Source of the DNA: Deinococcus arcticus
GTDB lineage: Bacteria > Deinococcota > Deinococci > Deinococcales > Deinococcaceae
Assembly (NCBI RefSeq): GCF_003028415.1
Contig: NZ_PYSV01000020.1
Location: 1 to 62,270 of the forward strand
Direction: 5' to 3'
DNA length: 62,270 bases
Under the pieces are notes generated by a model. The model searched no databases, had not been told where the DNA came from, and worked only from the letters and a program-made list of their open reading frames with translations. Made by a program: the position numbers and the translations under genes. How positions within the stretch are numbered: the stretch's first letter is position 1; every line of letters starts with the position of its first letter. Positions 1 to 9,897 of this stretch are shown in pieces.

Positions 1-1
1 T

Positions 2-133
2 GAGCATGTGATCCGTCGCATGAAGATCTTCCGCGTGCTGAAGGGCGTGTACCGACATCGACGGCGTCGGTTTGCGCTCCGGGTTCAGCTCATCGCCGCG
101 CTGTGCAACCTCACCCAAGCCTGCCCACCATGA
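2..133 (+). CDS. IS5-type transposase, C-terminal end (runs off the window)
   Basis: An open frame enters from the left edge and ends at TGA 131-133. It encodes 43 residues rich in Arg, including EHVIRRMKIFRVL and RRFALRVQLIAALCNL. This matches the end of IS5-family (DDE_Tnp_4-like) transposases, where the Glu of EHVIRR is the last catalytic residue of the DDE triad. The bases just after the stop (about 135-150, tttcgcaagaggtcta) look like the terminal inverted repeat of such an element. The IS4-like element at 168 begins immediately beyond, so the two insertions are adjacent. The gene may be intact outside the window. Confidence 0.7.
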   Translation, partial: EHVIRRMKIFRVLKGVYRHRRRRFALRVQLIAALCNLTQACPP

Positions 134-167
134 CTTTCGCAAGAGGTCTACTGATGCCCCGGTAGAG

Positions 168-1318
168 CTCAGGAGTTGCACCTCGCATAGTGGAGTGAAT
201 AGCCGTGCTGGGCGAGGAAATCTACGTTTTTGCCGAAGGTCTTGAGCAAACGGTTTAAGTAGACAAGCGGCATCACCATGATCACGGCCAGCGCAGCGCA
301 TGCTTCCAGGGTCATGCCGGCCTCTCGGTGGAGGATGGCCAGCGTCCAGGCCAGAAACACCAGCAACACCCAACGGTCCAGTCCCACTTCAGTTCGCAAC
401 GCGAACTGCGCCAACCCAAACTGGTGTTTGCCCTCCTTGAAAAAGGATTCCTCATTCCAGCGCGCCTTGCCTTCTGCAACGACCTCATCACCTTCCATCA
501 GCTCCGAAGAGATGGCATGAAACGTCCGGTCCCCACGCTGGATGCGACCCAGGACCACCATGTCGTAGGGCCAGTTTTTCAGCTCGAGATAGCCCCCATG
601 TGGACAGTCCGCCACGGTGACTTCACCGGGATGCATCGTCCGCCGGGTTGAGCGCACCCCCACCACGAATTCAAAGCCAAGTTGCCGGACCTCATCCAGA
701 AAGACCGCGGCTTCAAATCCGCTGTCCGCGAGGACACGGATGCGGAATCGACGCCGGGTCGCCTTGGGGACTGTCTGGAGCAGGTGTCGTGCCAGGGTCA
801 CGGGCGTCGCCGTCCCTTTTCCCTTGTACACCCGGTAACCGACCGGGAACTTCACGGCGCCGTATTCGGCAAACAACACCACCAGGTGAATGCCGTGAAC
901 GTCGTTGTACACTCGGACAAAGGGCAGCGTGCTGCCCTTCTTTTCGATGCTGGTCAGATCGACACTCAGTCGCAAAAGTGGCCGATGTTTGCCCTTGGCG
1001 GCCAGGTGCAGCGCGTCCCACTGGGCTTGCTGCAGAATGGTCCAGGCCTGGCTGGTATCCCAGGTGTATTCGTTCAGCAGTCGGCTCAGCGCACTCTTGC
1101 TGACCAGCTCAGCCCGGTGCAACGCAGTTTTGGTCGCGGTGTCCAGAAACATGAACAGCGCAGCCTCCAGGCTGCGCTGTTGGTAAGACGTGCGGGGAAC
1201 GGCCAGGAACTCGTCTGCCAGAATGCGGACGCGCTCTCTCAGAAGCTGTGACGTAGACACTCACAGATTTTCTCCGCTGGGAGCGCTTCGCCGTCCTTAT
1301 ACAGGTGCAACTCCTGAG
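168..1318. mobile_element. Complete IS4-like insertion sequence with perfect 16-bp ends
   Basis: The element is bounded by perfect 16-bp inverted repeats, CTCAGGAGTTGCACCT at 168-183 and its reverse complement at 1303-1318, giving 1151 bp. It carries one transposase gene on the minus strand, whose stop codon lies inside the left repeat. The flanks read tagag before the element and tagaa after it, a 4-of-5 match to a target duplication, so the duplication is only tentative. With intact ends and an open transposase the element could be active. Confidence 0.85.
169..1260 (-). CDS. IS4-family DDE transposase
   Basis: This 363-residue protein is probably the DDE transposase that cuts and pastes the surrounding element. 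Likely catalytic residues are Asp101 in [11 protein letters not shown], Asp in LADSGFE near residue 178, and Glu in the [14 protein letters not shown] block near residue 270, in the spacing of the IS4 superfamily. A hydrophobic C-terminal part ([13 protein letters not shown]) is common in these enzymes. It shares its layout ([20 protein letters not shown]) with the transposase at 15872-16984, but the two are clearly different elements. No frameshift or internal stop is seen. Confidence 0.85.
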   Translation of the reverse strand: MSTSQLLRERVRILADEFLAVPRTSYQQRSLEAALFMFLDTATKTALHRAELVSKSALSRLLNEYTWDTSQAWTILQQAQWDALHLAAKGKHRPLLRLSVDLTSIEKKGSTLPFVRVYNDVHGIHLVVLFAEYGAVKFPVGYRVYKGKGTATPVTLARHLLQTVPKATRRRFRIRVLADSGFEAAVFLDEVRQLGFEFVVGVRSTRRTMHPGEVTVADCPHGGYLELKNWPYDMVVLGRIQRGDRTFHAISSELMEGDEVVAEGKARWNEESFFKEGKHQFGLAQFALRTEVGLDRWVLLVFLAWTLAILHREAGMTLEACAALAVIMVMPLVYLNRLLKTFGKNVDFLAQHGYSLHYARCNS

Positions 1319-1391
1319 TAGAAGTGCCAATTCAAACCCTGGCAGAAAGTAATGAAATTGAAAAGTTCGTAGCCTTATGATCTGTTCCAGA

Positions 1392-1422
1392 TTGACATTC
1401 GTTCAACCAAGAACATCATAAG
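1392..1422 (+). promoter_or_regulatory. Probable promoter of the stalk-domain protein gene
   Basis: TTGACA at 1392-1397 is followed after about 18 bases by TCATAA/CATAAG (1416-1422), a plausible sigma-70-type promoter. A ribosome site AGAGGG (1421-1426) sits seven bases before the ATG at 1433, so the leader would be very short. It lies just outside the right end of the IS4-like element. Judged by eye only. Confidence 0.45.
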
Positions 1423-1432
1423 AGGGTCGGAC

Positions 1433-3613
1433 ATGAAACTATTCAACCAAGGAATTCTGTCTCTTGTTGCCATTGGTTCTCTCGCGGGCAGTTCCTCGGC
1501 ACAGGACTTCTGGTCTCTCTATATCCAGACAGGTGCCGACGCTCTCCAGAAACAACTGGCACAGCCGCAGAGCCTGCCGAGACCAACTCAGTGGAGCGAC
1601 CTGGGACTGGGGCGAGGGACGCTATCTGCCCCAATGGTGCTGTACTCCAAAAATCCAGACGTGCTCTATATCCGCGCCCCTGCTCCACTTGAGGTGACTT
1701 ACACCACGCCGTTGCTCTGGCATGATCAAAAGGTTGCTGCCGTGGCTTTCGCGGGCGTTTTTCAGCATCGTCCAAAAGGAGATTTTTCTCCAGAAGCCAA
1801 CCCATTCATCCTCTGTCCGGATGTCGTGGTGAATACCCAAACCGTCTACATGTCGCTGGATGTCTGGCTGAAGGCTGCTCAAGCGTTTGATCCCACTGTT
1901 CGGTATGAATTGAAGTCTGATCCTATGAGGCTTCGTATTTACTATACAGAGGATGGGGCATCGTATTTTCGAGATCTCAGTAGCAGCAGCGAACTAGGCT
2001 ACGTCAGGCAGAATCCGGTCGAAGATTGTTACGCCAGCACAAGTGTGCAGGCCAATCGCGGAAGAGGAAGTTTCTCCCGGTCATCAAGCTTGCGGCAAAC
2101 CGCAAAGCAGATCCTGGGGAGAACTCGAGAGCCTCTAGACGCAAACGATACGATTGCCGTGGATGGTTCACTTTTTATTCGCTATAACCCTGAAGGTTAT
2201 TCAAATGACGAAAAATCCTTAAGGAAGACCCTCGAATTATTGGGCGATGAGCTCCCTCACGAGACGTACCAGATAGCTGGACAACGTGCAGTCAAGTGGG
2301 TCATCCAAGGCAACAAAATATATCTTAATATGATTTGGGCGGGGCAAGTACCTGTAAGTCCAGAAGTAAAGTTTATTGACGGCGCTTTCTACTATGAAGA
2401 TGCACTAACGGACTTACCGAAAGACTGGAAAAGCGCTGGGTATGTCCTCCCAACTCCAGATCCAGACGACTCATTTCGGCTTTCGGATCTCGCCGCCCAG
2501 TGGGCATCTCGCGAAGATGCGTATACGAAGAACCTATGGCAGGAAGCGTTAAATGGCGCCATCATTGTGGACAGTGCGCTCTACTTCAGCGCCGAGGTCA
2601 CAGTTCCGACCCTCCAGCTACGCTTTGAAGGGGAACAACTTGTTCTGAACGGGAAACCCATTGTCACTCGACCTCCTGAAATGCGAGTGATTGACGGTGC
2701 GCGCTACCTCTCCGCCAGCCTGCTGAATCGACTTGGCGGAGGCCTTGCCTACGATGAAGGCTCAACCACGCTCACCCTGAATCATTCTTCCGGAAGAGTG
2801 GTCGTTCGTCTGTCTGTGTCGGGCATGAAGCGGTATACAGCCGCCGCACTGGCGCAACGCGATCAGACTGCACAAGAGGCGGCTCAATTGGTCAAAAACC
2901 AAGCAGAAGTCAAAGCCAAACTTCTGGAGTACCTGACCACCATCAGCAACCGGCGGATGGACGGACAGGAACCGGCCGTCCTCGTTGACGGCAACCTGTA
3001 CATCCTTGCTCCTCGCGCTTGGCCTTCCTCAACACGCTCCATCACCCCATTCACACCAGTACAAGGCGCCACGACGCAGCCGGTCAGTTGGAGAAACCAG
3101 ACGTACATCAGTCTGGAACTTCTCAAGGCATACGGCCTCGAAGGAAAACTGGATGGCAGCACTTTGACTTTGTCACACCCAGCGACCCGGACCAGCATAG
3201 AAATCAAATTCGACAAACGCGGCCTCAGACCCCTGAGCTTGGCGCTGTTGCAGAAGCTCTGGCAAGCAGAAAGAAGCGCACCGATTGTCTTCGGTGTTGT
3301 TCCTAAGTACCTGCGCGACTTCTATTCCGCACTGCTGCTTGACCAAGTGGGTGTCAACACCTACACCATCCGCTCGCCCGGGGCCCCTGCGCGCGTCCTG
3401 GTCATGACCTCAAGCAGTGAAGACCGAAAGACACGAAAGTTCTGTTCTCTCAATGGGACCGGAAGCGCGGTGGTCAACGTGACCCGAACCAACTCGGGCC
3501 AGTATCTGAGGGTTGAAGGGGCGTCCAATACAGGTCCGTTCTATCTTCCGGTCAGTGACGTTCAGGGAGAGTGGAACCAAGCTATTCCCGATTGCCTTTC
3601 GAGCACATTTTGA
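1433..3613 (+). CDS. Secreted protein with copper-amine-oxidase-N (stalk-like) repeats
   Basis: This 726-residue protein begins with a signal peptide (MKLFNQGILSLVAIGSLAGS, cleavage near SSAQ). The mature part repeats a beta-rich unit of the form VDGxLYI...VSWRNQTYISLELLKAYGL, seen near residues 240-300, 420-450 and 520-580. These resemble the copper amine oxidase N-terminal or stalk domains found in many secreted and S-layer-associated proteins; they do not imply amine oxidase activity, and no catalytic domain is visible. The ATG is supported by AGAGGG upstream. The gene is visibly less GC-rich than its downstream neighbours, which suggests separate acquisition. Partner and substrate are unknown. 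Confidence 0.6.
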   Translation: MKLFNQGILSLVAIGSLAGSSSAQDFWSLYIQTGADALQKQLAQPQSLPRPTQWSDLGLGRGTLSAPMVLYSKNPDVLYIRAPAPLEVTYTTPLLWHDQKVAAVAFAGVFQHRPKGDFSPEANPFILCPDVVVNTQTVYMSLDVWLKAAQAFDPTVRYELKSDPMRLRIYYTEDGASYFRDLSSSSELGYVRQNPVEDCYASTSVQANRGRGSFSRSSSLRQTAKQILGRTREPLDANDTIAVDGSLFIRYNPEGYSNDEKSLRKTLELLGDELPHETYQIAGQRAVKWVIQGNKIYLNMIWAGQVPVSPEVKFIDGAFYYEDALTDLPKDWKSAGYVLPTPDPDDSFRLSDLAAQWASREDAYTKNLWQEALNGAIIVDSALYFSAEVTVPTLQLRFEGEQLVLNGKPIVTRPPEMRVIDGARYLSASLLNRLGGGLAYDEGSTTLTLNHSSGRVVVRLSVSGMKRYTAAALAQRDQTAQEAAQLVKNQAEVKAKLLEYLTTISNRRMDGQEPAVLVDGNLYILAPRAWPSSTRSITPFTPVQGATTQPVSWRNQTYISLELLKAYGLEGKLDGSTLTLSHPATRTSIEIKFDKRGLRPLSLALLQKLWQAERSAPIVFGVVPKYLRDFYSALLLDQVGVNTYTIRSPGAPARVLVMTSSSEDRKTRKFCSLNGTGSAVVNVTRTNSGQYLRVEGASNTGPFYLPVSDVQGEWNQAIPDCLSSTF

Positions 3614-3670
3614 ACAGGAGGTCTCGCGGAATGACCAGGACGCGAGCCGACCGATCACTCGTCAAACGAG

Positions 3671-5683
3671 ATGACTGACTTACCTGCTCGAACCACCCAG
3701 CGGTCCCGGCTCACCCTGGTGTTGGCGGAGCGGCTGCGCCGCGAGCGTGAACGGCAGGACGCAGCGTCTCAGCAGGCGCTCCACGAACAGGCACAGCGCA
3801 AACGACAGCGTGAGGCAGAGGAACGCGCCGGTGCCGTCGCACGCCGGGTGGCGGAGGTTCGCGGCGCACCCCGCGCGGCGGACGTGCTCTGGGCCCGGAC
3901 GGACCCCTCGCCACATGTGCGCGCGGCGTTGGCCCAGCGGCCCGATGTGCCGCTCGCCGTTCTTGATCACTTTGCAACGCAGCGAAGTGACGTGGTGGTG
4001 CAAGCGGTCGCGGGTCATCCACACGTCCCGGCGTTGACACTGCGGAAGATCGTGGTGGGTTCCAGGGGTCTTCTGGCCTTGGCGAACCCGACGCTCAGCC
4101 GAGACCTGTTACTCATGCTGGAAGAGCGGTACGTCACTGCGCACGCTGCTGTGATCAGCCATCCCAGCCATCCCTGCCAGAGCGCCAATCCTGCAGAGCA
4201 ATTCGAGGTGTTTACGCGCGACAACCGGGCGGCGTGGGCGCATCTCCTCGAACGACAACCGCCTGATTTGGCCACTCACCTGCAGGCACTTGCAACCGAC
4301 AGGTATGAGCTGCGTCTCCTGCTGGCCAGGGTCAGCCCATTCGAAACCGTTCAACGCAAACTGGCGTCCCACCACCAAGCCTTTGACCTGGCTTTGGCCA
4401 CCAACCCCAGGCTGGCCGACGGCATGTGGACGCGGCTGGCCGCCCGAGGTGCCGATGTCCAGTGCATCCTGGCGGAGCATCCCCGGCTGCCCGACTGGCT
4501 GGCCCTGTCCTTCGCCTATGACCCGGTGGTTCGGGTGCGTCTGCGCGTGGCCGCTCGGGCACATCTGCCACCCGACGTGAGCGAGGTGCTGATGCGTGAC
4601 AGCCGGTTGTCGGTGCGTGTGACCTTGGCTCGATCCACGACTTCGCCGGCGGTGATTGACGACTTGACCCGCACGAGCACGACAGTCCGGGAAGCCTTAA
4701 CGGACCGTGCCACGGTCACACAGGAGGTCATGGGTCACCTGGCCCGGCATGACCTGGATCTCCGCCGCCTCTATCCAAAGGTGATTGGCGAGGGCCCGTG
4801 GATTGACATCTGGTTGGACCGTCACCTCTCACCCGACGGCGCCGCGCTCACCAAAGAAAGCGCCCGTCTGCTGTGGGCGCTCCTGACGTACGCGCCCCTC
4901 ACACCCAGGCAACTTCACCGCTGTGTGGCATCGTTCGTCGCCTGGCGCGGCCGCCATCCCATCTCGCCGTGGCCGACAGGCGCGCTGCCAAACGGCTACG
5001 ACGGCCTGCGCAACCGTCCGCAGTGGTGGACCGCTGTCGACGACGGCCCACTGCGGTTGAAAGCCATGTTTCTGATGGGACTGGAGGATCACCTTCCAGA
5101 CGAAGAAAGGGCCTTTTGCCAGAAGGTTCGTTTCCTCGGTCAGCGTGGGCATGCCTCCGTTCCCCTGTCCGTCTTCGGCGCAGATTTCATTGAGGACACT
5201 CAGCGGGCCATCGCCCGGGATGATGCCTGGACCGCCGGCTGGCTGGGCTGCCTGAACGACGAGGCTGCCGACCTGGTTCGCGGCCGAATGGATGACACTT
5301 GGGCCGATGCACTGGTTACGTTGTCCCCTTGGCCCATTGAGCAGGTCCCCGCAACGATTCAGACCCCGCTGTGCCAAGGTCACCGGGTCGCTGCCGCAGC
5401 GAATATGGAGACGATTCAAGCGATTCTCTCGGCGTACACAGTGCGGCGCGACATTCCGGAAGAAGTCGTCCTGGCCATCGGTGAGCGGGATGATCTGCCA
5501 GATCTGTTCCGGTGGCCATTCCGAGACGTCTGGTGGTTCGATTCGGTGGACGATATCGGCCGTCGCCTCAAAGCCCGTGCGCCAGAGGCGCTGATGACGG
5601 ACATGGTCGCCTGGGGATATGACGGTCAGGCCATCGCTCAGACGCTGGCGGATCTCGCCGCATGGCCCGAGAAAACACCCTGA
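3671..5683 (+). CDS. Large helical-repeat protein (LRV/HEAT-like), unknown function
   Basis: This 670-residue soluble protein has no signal peptide. Residues about 10-65 are very rich in Arg, Glu and Gln (RLRRERERQD, RKRQREAEERA) and should form a charged helix or coiled coil. From residue 75 to about 350 there are degenerate repeats of roughly 24 residues with the pattern DPSPxVRAALAxRPDVPxxVLxxL, typical of leucine-rich-repeat variant or HEAT-like solenoids that bind protein or nucleic acid. The C-terminal half has no recognised domain. It lies 57 bases after the stalk-protein gene and upstream of the helicase fusion, on the same strand. Function cannot be assigned. Confidence 0.6.
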   Translation: MTDLPARTTQRSRLTLVLAERLRRERERQDAASQQALHEQAQRKRQREAEERAGAVARRVAEVRGAPRAADVLWARTDPSPHVRAALAQRPDVPLAVLDHFATQRSDVVVQAVAGHPHVPALTLRKIVVGSRGLLALANPTLSRDLLLMLEERYVTAHAAVISHPSHPCQSANPAEQFEVFTRDNRAAWAHLLERQPPDLATHLQALATDRYELRLLLARVSPFETVQRKLASHHQAFDLALATNPRLADGMWTRLAARGADVQCILAEHPRLPDWLALSFAYDPVVRVRLRVAARAHLPPDVSEVLMRDSRLSVRVTLARSTTSPAVIDDLTRTSTTVREALTDRATVTQEVMGHLARHDLDLRRLYPKVIGEGPWIDIWLDRHLSPDGAALTKESARLLWALLTYAPLTPRQLHRCVASFVAWRGRHPISPWPTGALPNGYDGLRNRPQWWTAVDDGPLRLKAMFLMGLEDHLPDEERAFCQKVRFLGQRGHASVPLSVFGADFIEDTQRAIARDDAWTAGWLGCLNDEAADLVRGRMDDTWADALVTLSPWPIEQVPATIQTPLCQGHRVAAAANMETIQAILSAYTVRRDIPEEVVLAIGERDDLPDLFRWPFRDVWWFDSVDDIGRRLKARAPEALMTDMVAWGYDGQAIAQTLADLAAWPEKTP

Positions 5684-6005
5684 CGGCGTGCGTAACGTGA
5701 CCCCAGGGCGGCGCCTCATGCCTCCAGCCACACGTGCCGGCGACGAACGCGGCACAGGCGCGCTGCGTCTGCCTCCTCGCGCTGGTCTCGATTGCGCGCG
5801 GATCGTCGCACCTTATTCCTGACGAACGTCTGTCAAGCGCCCGTCGGAGGCCGGACGGCCACAGACCTGTGCTGATGGGGCAGCGCCAAGTCGGTAGACT
5901 CGCCGCATTGGTGTATCAACACGCTGACCTGATGGCCTCAGCGCCAGCTCGCCCACGCCGTGACACAGCCGACAGGTCCATGCGCCCGTCCTCAGGAGGT
6001 TTCCT
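5684..6005. other. Intergenic region before the helicase fusion
   Basis: These 322 bases contain no convincing gene. The only clear signal is a strong Shine-Dalgarno AGGAGG at 5994-5999, which fixes the TTG at 6006 as the start of the next gene. Open frames here are short and lack protein-like composition. Confidence 0.6.
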
Positions 6006-9000
6006 TTGCGCGTCCTCACCTACCGTCACCTGGACGCCACCGGCGTCGAACCGTCATTCGAGAAAGTGCACGCCGCGCTGAGCCGCGGTGATTTCGCCAG
6101 TGCCGACGTCAAGAAGCTCGTCGGCGCGCCGTACTACCGCGCGAAACTGAACGACACGCACCGGCTTTTGCTGACCTTCGCGCAGGTTGAGGGTGAGACC
6201 GTCTGCCTGCTGCTCGAAGTGATTCCCTTCCACCGCTACGAGAAGTCCCGGTTTCTGCGCGGCGCCCGGTGGCACGAAGACGGCATCGTGGTCACCCCCC
6301 AGACGGCCGCCCCTGCGCAGACGCTGCGGTACGTGCACCCGACCCGCCCCGCCTTCCATGTGCTGGACAAACCGCTGTCGTTTGATGACGCGCAGGAGAC
6401 CATCTATCGCGCGCCGCTGCCACTGATGCTGCTGGGCGCGGCGGGCAGCGGCAAGACCGCCCTCGCGCTGGAAAAAGTGCGCGTTCTGCCTGGCCGTGTC
6501 CTGTATGTCACCCTCAGCGCCCACCTGGCCCGTCAGGCCGAAGCGCTCTTTGCCCAGGGCGGCCCGGCAGCGGACCAGGACGTGACCTTCCACGCCCTGT
6601 CAGAGGTGCTGGACATCCTGCGCGTTCAGGAGGGCAGCCCCTTGACGTTCGCGGCGTTCCAGACGTGGTTCGCGCGGCTCAGGCCCCGCCCGGAGTTCAC
6701 GGACGCCCACGCGCTGTACGAAGAGATTCGCGGGGTGATCACCAGCCGACCGGAAGGCCCATTGACGCTGGACGCGTACCGTGCACTGGGGGTTCGCCAG
6801 TCGCTCTATGCGCCGGACACCCGTGACGCAGCGTACGCGCTGTACGAGCGAGCGGCGGCCTGGATGGCAGCGCACAACCTGATGGACCCGAACCGCGCGG
6901 CGCAGGCCCGCTTGGCCCTGGCCGAGCCGACGTACGACGCGCTGGTGGTGGATGAAGTGCAGGACATGACGCCTGTTCAGCTTGAGCTGCTGCTGCGCCT
7001 GGTCAAGCATCCGGATGCGTTTTTGCTGTGCGGCGACGCGCACCAGGTGGTGCACCCGAATTTCTTCTCCTGGGCCGGTGTGCGGGAGTTGTTCTGGACG
7101 CGTGGCCTGCAGCACGTGACCCTGAACGTCCTGGACAGCAACTTTCGCAACGCGCGGGACATCACCCGCGTGGCCAACCGGATCCTCAGCCTGAAGCACG
7201 TCCGGTTCGGGAGTGTCGACCGGGAAAGCACGGCGCTGATCACTGCCGCCTCGACCACCGACGGTCAGGTTCGCGTGGTCCCGCACACGCCCCATGAGTT
7301 GCACTCCTTGAACGAGGCGGTGCGCCGCAACGCCCGGTTCGCTGTGATCGTGCTGCGCGACGAGGACAAAGCGGCCGCCCGGTGTCACCTGCACACCCCG
7401 CTGGTGTTCAGCGTGCAGGAGGTCAAAGGCCTGGAGTACGACGGCGTCATCCTGTACAACCTGATCGGCTCGCACCGCCGGCTGTACACCGACCTTGCCG
7501 GTGACGTGCGCCCGGCGGACCTTGAGCTGGACGCCTTGCCGTACCGCCGCGCGGGGGACAAGGGGGACAAGTCGCTGGATCAGGCGAAGTTCTACGTGAA
7601 CGCGCTGTACGTGGCCTTGACCCGCGCGGTGCAGCAGGTGGTGCTGGTGGAGGACGATCCGGCGCACCCGTTGCTGCGCCTGCTGGACGTTCAGGCTGGG
7701 GCGGTTGAGGTGGAGACGCGGGTGTCCAGTGCGCAGGAGTGGGTGGCTGAGGCGCAGCGCCTGCAGGCGCAGGGGAAGGCGGAGCAGGCGCAGGCGATCT
7801 TGCAGGACGTGCTGCAGTACAAGCCCGTTCCGTGGAAGGTGATCACAGCCGCAACGCTGGATCATCTGGCGGCCTCGGTGCTGTACGACGAGCCTTCCAC
7901 CCAACAGCAGCAACGCACCCTCTTCGAGGGGGCGCTCTGGCAGCACCACACCGGCGACGTCAAGCGGCTGTACAGCGCCGTGGCGTATGGTCCGGCGAAG
8001 AAGCCCGCGCAATCGGCGGACGGGCGCGTGAAGGCGTGGCTGGATCTGCTGGACCGGGAGACGGCCGAGCACCGCCGGAAGAACACGAAATGGGTGCACC
8101 ACGCCTGCGACACGTATGGCCTGGAGCACCCGAACCGGTTTGGCGCGACGCCGCTGATGCTGGCCGGCCTGGCTGGCAACATCAGCCTGGTGCGGGAGCT
8201 GCTGGAGCGCGGGGCGGACCCGGCGGCCACGGATGACTGCGGGTTGACGCCGGTGATGCACGTGCTGCGCCGCGCGGCGCTGGACGGCACGTACCGCCGG
8301 GGCGCGTTCGCCGCGGTGTTCGACCTGCTCGCGCCGGCACACCTGGACGTGCAGGTGGAGGGGCGACTGCTGCGCCTCAGCCGGGCGCAGGGGGAGTATC
8401 ACGTGCTGCTGCGCATGCTGTCGCGCGTGCGCAACTTGAATTTTGGGCGGGAGGACGAGGCGGAGGGATTCACAGCGGCGGACTTGATCTTCACGGATGT
8501 CCCGGATCATGCGGCGCAACTGGGGCAGACGCAGACGTATGTGTCCGGCGTGCTTGCACGGGCGGAGGTGGACAGCACGTACCGGCCAGCGCGGCGGTTG
8601 TGGCAGCGCATGATGCACGGCGCGTACCTGCCCAACCCGGAGTTGTTCCTGCGCACCCCATCGCCCAGCGGGCCGGTGTGGCGCTCCCTGTTTGACACGA
8701 TGGGGTTGATTTACGCGGACCTCCCTGATGAGTACAGCGACGAGGTCCGCCTGCCGCAGGTGCGTGAACTGGCGGCCGCGCGCCCTCCCGGCGCACCCCT
8801 CATTCGGATTCAGCCGGAACCGGGCGACGAACAGACGAAAATGCCCAACGGTCTGATGGACCGGTACTACGTGGGCGGCACAGGCACCTGGGTCATGGCG
8901 ACGCTGTTCCAGCAATTGGATGGCCTTGATCCGGCAGTGCTGCGCGAATCGTGGCGAAGGGGGGACGATGGCTTGTCCTTGCCCCGCATTCTGCGCCGCC

Positions 9001-9680
9001 TCGTCATGACGCGCCTGATCGTGCAGGATGACACGGGACGCCTGCATGCGCTGATGGATGAAGGCGCCTTCGTCTTCGTTTCGGGGGCGCTGCGGGTCCT
9101 GAGCGACGCGGCGCTGGACGTTCTGTTCGCGTGGCAGAACTGGCGGGTCGTGGACGCGCCGGAGGCCGCCCTCCAGGAGTTGAGGGATGCCGGGTTTGCC
9201 GCTGTGGTCGCGGAGGCGCGGCGCGGTGACCCACTCCCGGATTACCTGCGTGGTCCAGTCTTGTCGTATCGGCACCGGCGGAACATAGTGACTGGACCAG
9301 GCCGGGAGCGCGTCAGGGCGGATGTGCTGCGGGCGCTGCAGGACGCAGAAACAGTGGAGCCGTACGGTCAACCGGTCGTGGTGGCGTTTGAAGATGGAAT
9401 CTTCTTCCAGTTCGCGCCAGGCGACGAGGCGGGCCTGCTTCTGGGTGAAATCGTTGGGGTGCACGCGCTGGGCGACGGGGGCGTGCCGAGTGAGGCGTAT
9501 CAGCAGCGGCTGGCGGCGGCCAGCTGGACGGCCGAGTGGGACCGTGACGAGATGAATCACGCGCGGACATGGGCGCTGGCCGACGTGTCGCTGGAGGCCA
9601 TCGTGGATGAGACCATGGAATTGGTCTTTGACTTGTATGGGTTCGGGGAGCAGATGGCGACCATTACCGTTGTGCCGTAA
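6006..9680 (+). CDS. RelE-like / UvrD-type helicase / ankyrin fusion protein
   Basis: This 1224-residue protein starts at TTG 6006, chosen because AGGAGG lies six bases upstream. Residues 1-85 resemble the small RelE/ParE toxin fold (RAKLNDTHRLLLTF, VCLLLEVIPFHRYEKS). A superfamily 1 helicase core follows: Walker A GAAGSGKT near 143, Walker B VVDEVQD near 313, CGDAHQVVHP near 345, a motif V-like EVKGLEYDGVIL near 475 and motif VI YVALTRAVQQVVL near 540. Two ankyrin-type units (NRFGATPLMLAGLAGN, LVRELLERGADPAATDDCG) sit near 705-760, and the last 450 residues are unassigned. Known UvrD-like helicases unwind DNA or strip proteins from it. Linking that to a toxin-like domain and a protein-binding repeat suggests a defence or stress role, which is inference. 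Confidence 0.75.
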   Translation: MRVLTYRHLDATGVEPSFEKVHAALSRGDFASADVKKLVGAPYYRAKLNDTHRLLLTFAQVEGETVCLLLEVIPFHRYEKSRFLRGARWHEDGIVVTPQTAAPAQTLRYVHPTRPAFHVLDKPLSFDDAQETIYRAPLPLMLLGAAGSGKTALALEKVRVLPGRVLYVTLSAHLARQAEALFAQGGPAADQDVTFHALSEVLDILRVQEGSPLTFAAFQTWFARLRPRPEFTDAHALYEEIRGVITSRPEGPLTLDAYRALGVRQSLYAPDTRDAAYALYERAAAWMAAHNLMDPNRAAQARLALAEPTYDALVVDEVQDMTPVQLELLLRLVKHPDAFLLCGDAHQVVHPNFFSWAGVRELFWTRGLQHVTLNVLDSNFRNARDITRVANRILSLKHVRFGSVDRESTALITAASTTDGQVRVVPHTPHELHSLNEAVRRNARFAVIVLRDEDKAAARCHLHTPLVFSVQEVKGLEYDGVILYNLIGSHRRLYTDLAGDVRPADLELDALPYRRAGDKGDKSLDQAKFYVNALYVALTRAVQQVVLVEDDPAHPLLRLLDVQAGAVEVETRVSSAQEWVAEAQRLQAQGKAEQAQAILQDVLQYKPVPWKVITAATLDHLAASVLYDEPSTQQQQRTLFEGALWQHHTGDVKRLYSAVAYGPAKKPAQSADGRVKAWLDLLDRETAEHRRKNTKWVHHACDTYGLEHPNRFGATPLMLAGLAGNISLVRELLERGADPAATDDCGLTPVMHVLRRAALDGTYRRGAFAAVFDLLAPAHLDVQVEGRLLRLSRAQGEYHVLLRMLSRVRNLNFGREDEAEGFTAADLIFTDVPDHAAQLGQTQTYVSGVLARAEVDSTYRPARRLWQRMMHGAYLPNPELFLRTPSPSGPVWRSLFDTMGLIYADLPDEYSDEVRLPQVRELAAARPPGAPLIRIQPEPGDEQTKMPNGLMDRYYVGGTGTWVMATLFQQLDGLDPAVLRESWRRGDDGLSLPRILRRLVMTRLIVQDDTGRLHALMDEGAFVFVSGALRVLSDAALDVLFAWQNWRVVDAPEAALQELRDAGFAAVVAEARRGDPLPDYLRGPVLSYRHRRNIVTGPGRERVRADVLRALQDAETVEPYGQPVVVAFEDGIFFQFAPGDEAGLLLGEIVGVHALGDGGVPSEAYQQRLAAASWTAEWDRDEMNHARTWALADVSLEAIVDETMELVFDLYGFGEQMATITVVP

Positions 9681-9699
9681 CGCTGGAGCAACCAGTCTA

Positions 9700-9736
9700 G
9701 GGCCGCGACAACTGCAAAATACAAAAGTCGCGTTAG
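9700..9736 (+). repeat. Left terminal inverted repeat of the 9.7-13.7 kb Tn3-family unit
   Basis: Starts GGGCCGCGACAACTGC and ends AAAGTCGCGTTAG. It pairs with 13635-13671 with a single mismatch (C/T at the seventh base). The outer GGG and inner TTAG fit Tn3-family ends. Confidence 0.9.
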
Positions 9737-9897
9737 TAAGTAAAGTCACATTCCAGATTTAATTTACATGGGTTTTGTCTTAAATTTTAGTGAAGCCGTT
9801 GAGCGGCAGTTGAGGCCACATTCTGGGGGCAGGGAACTTAGGCTGTCTTCGAGTCACCTCCGACTCCTCGTCGTCCTCTTGCTTTAGGAGTGTGAAG

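Noticed and set aside
6600..9749. Very long minus-strand open frame (over 1000 codons) opposite the helicase gene
   Set aside because: It is a by-product of high-GC codon bias opposite a real gene; its translation is Arg/His/Gln-rich with no domain, while the plus strand has clear helicase motifs.
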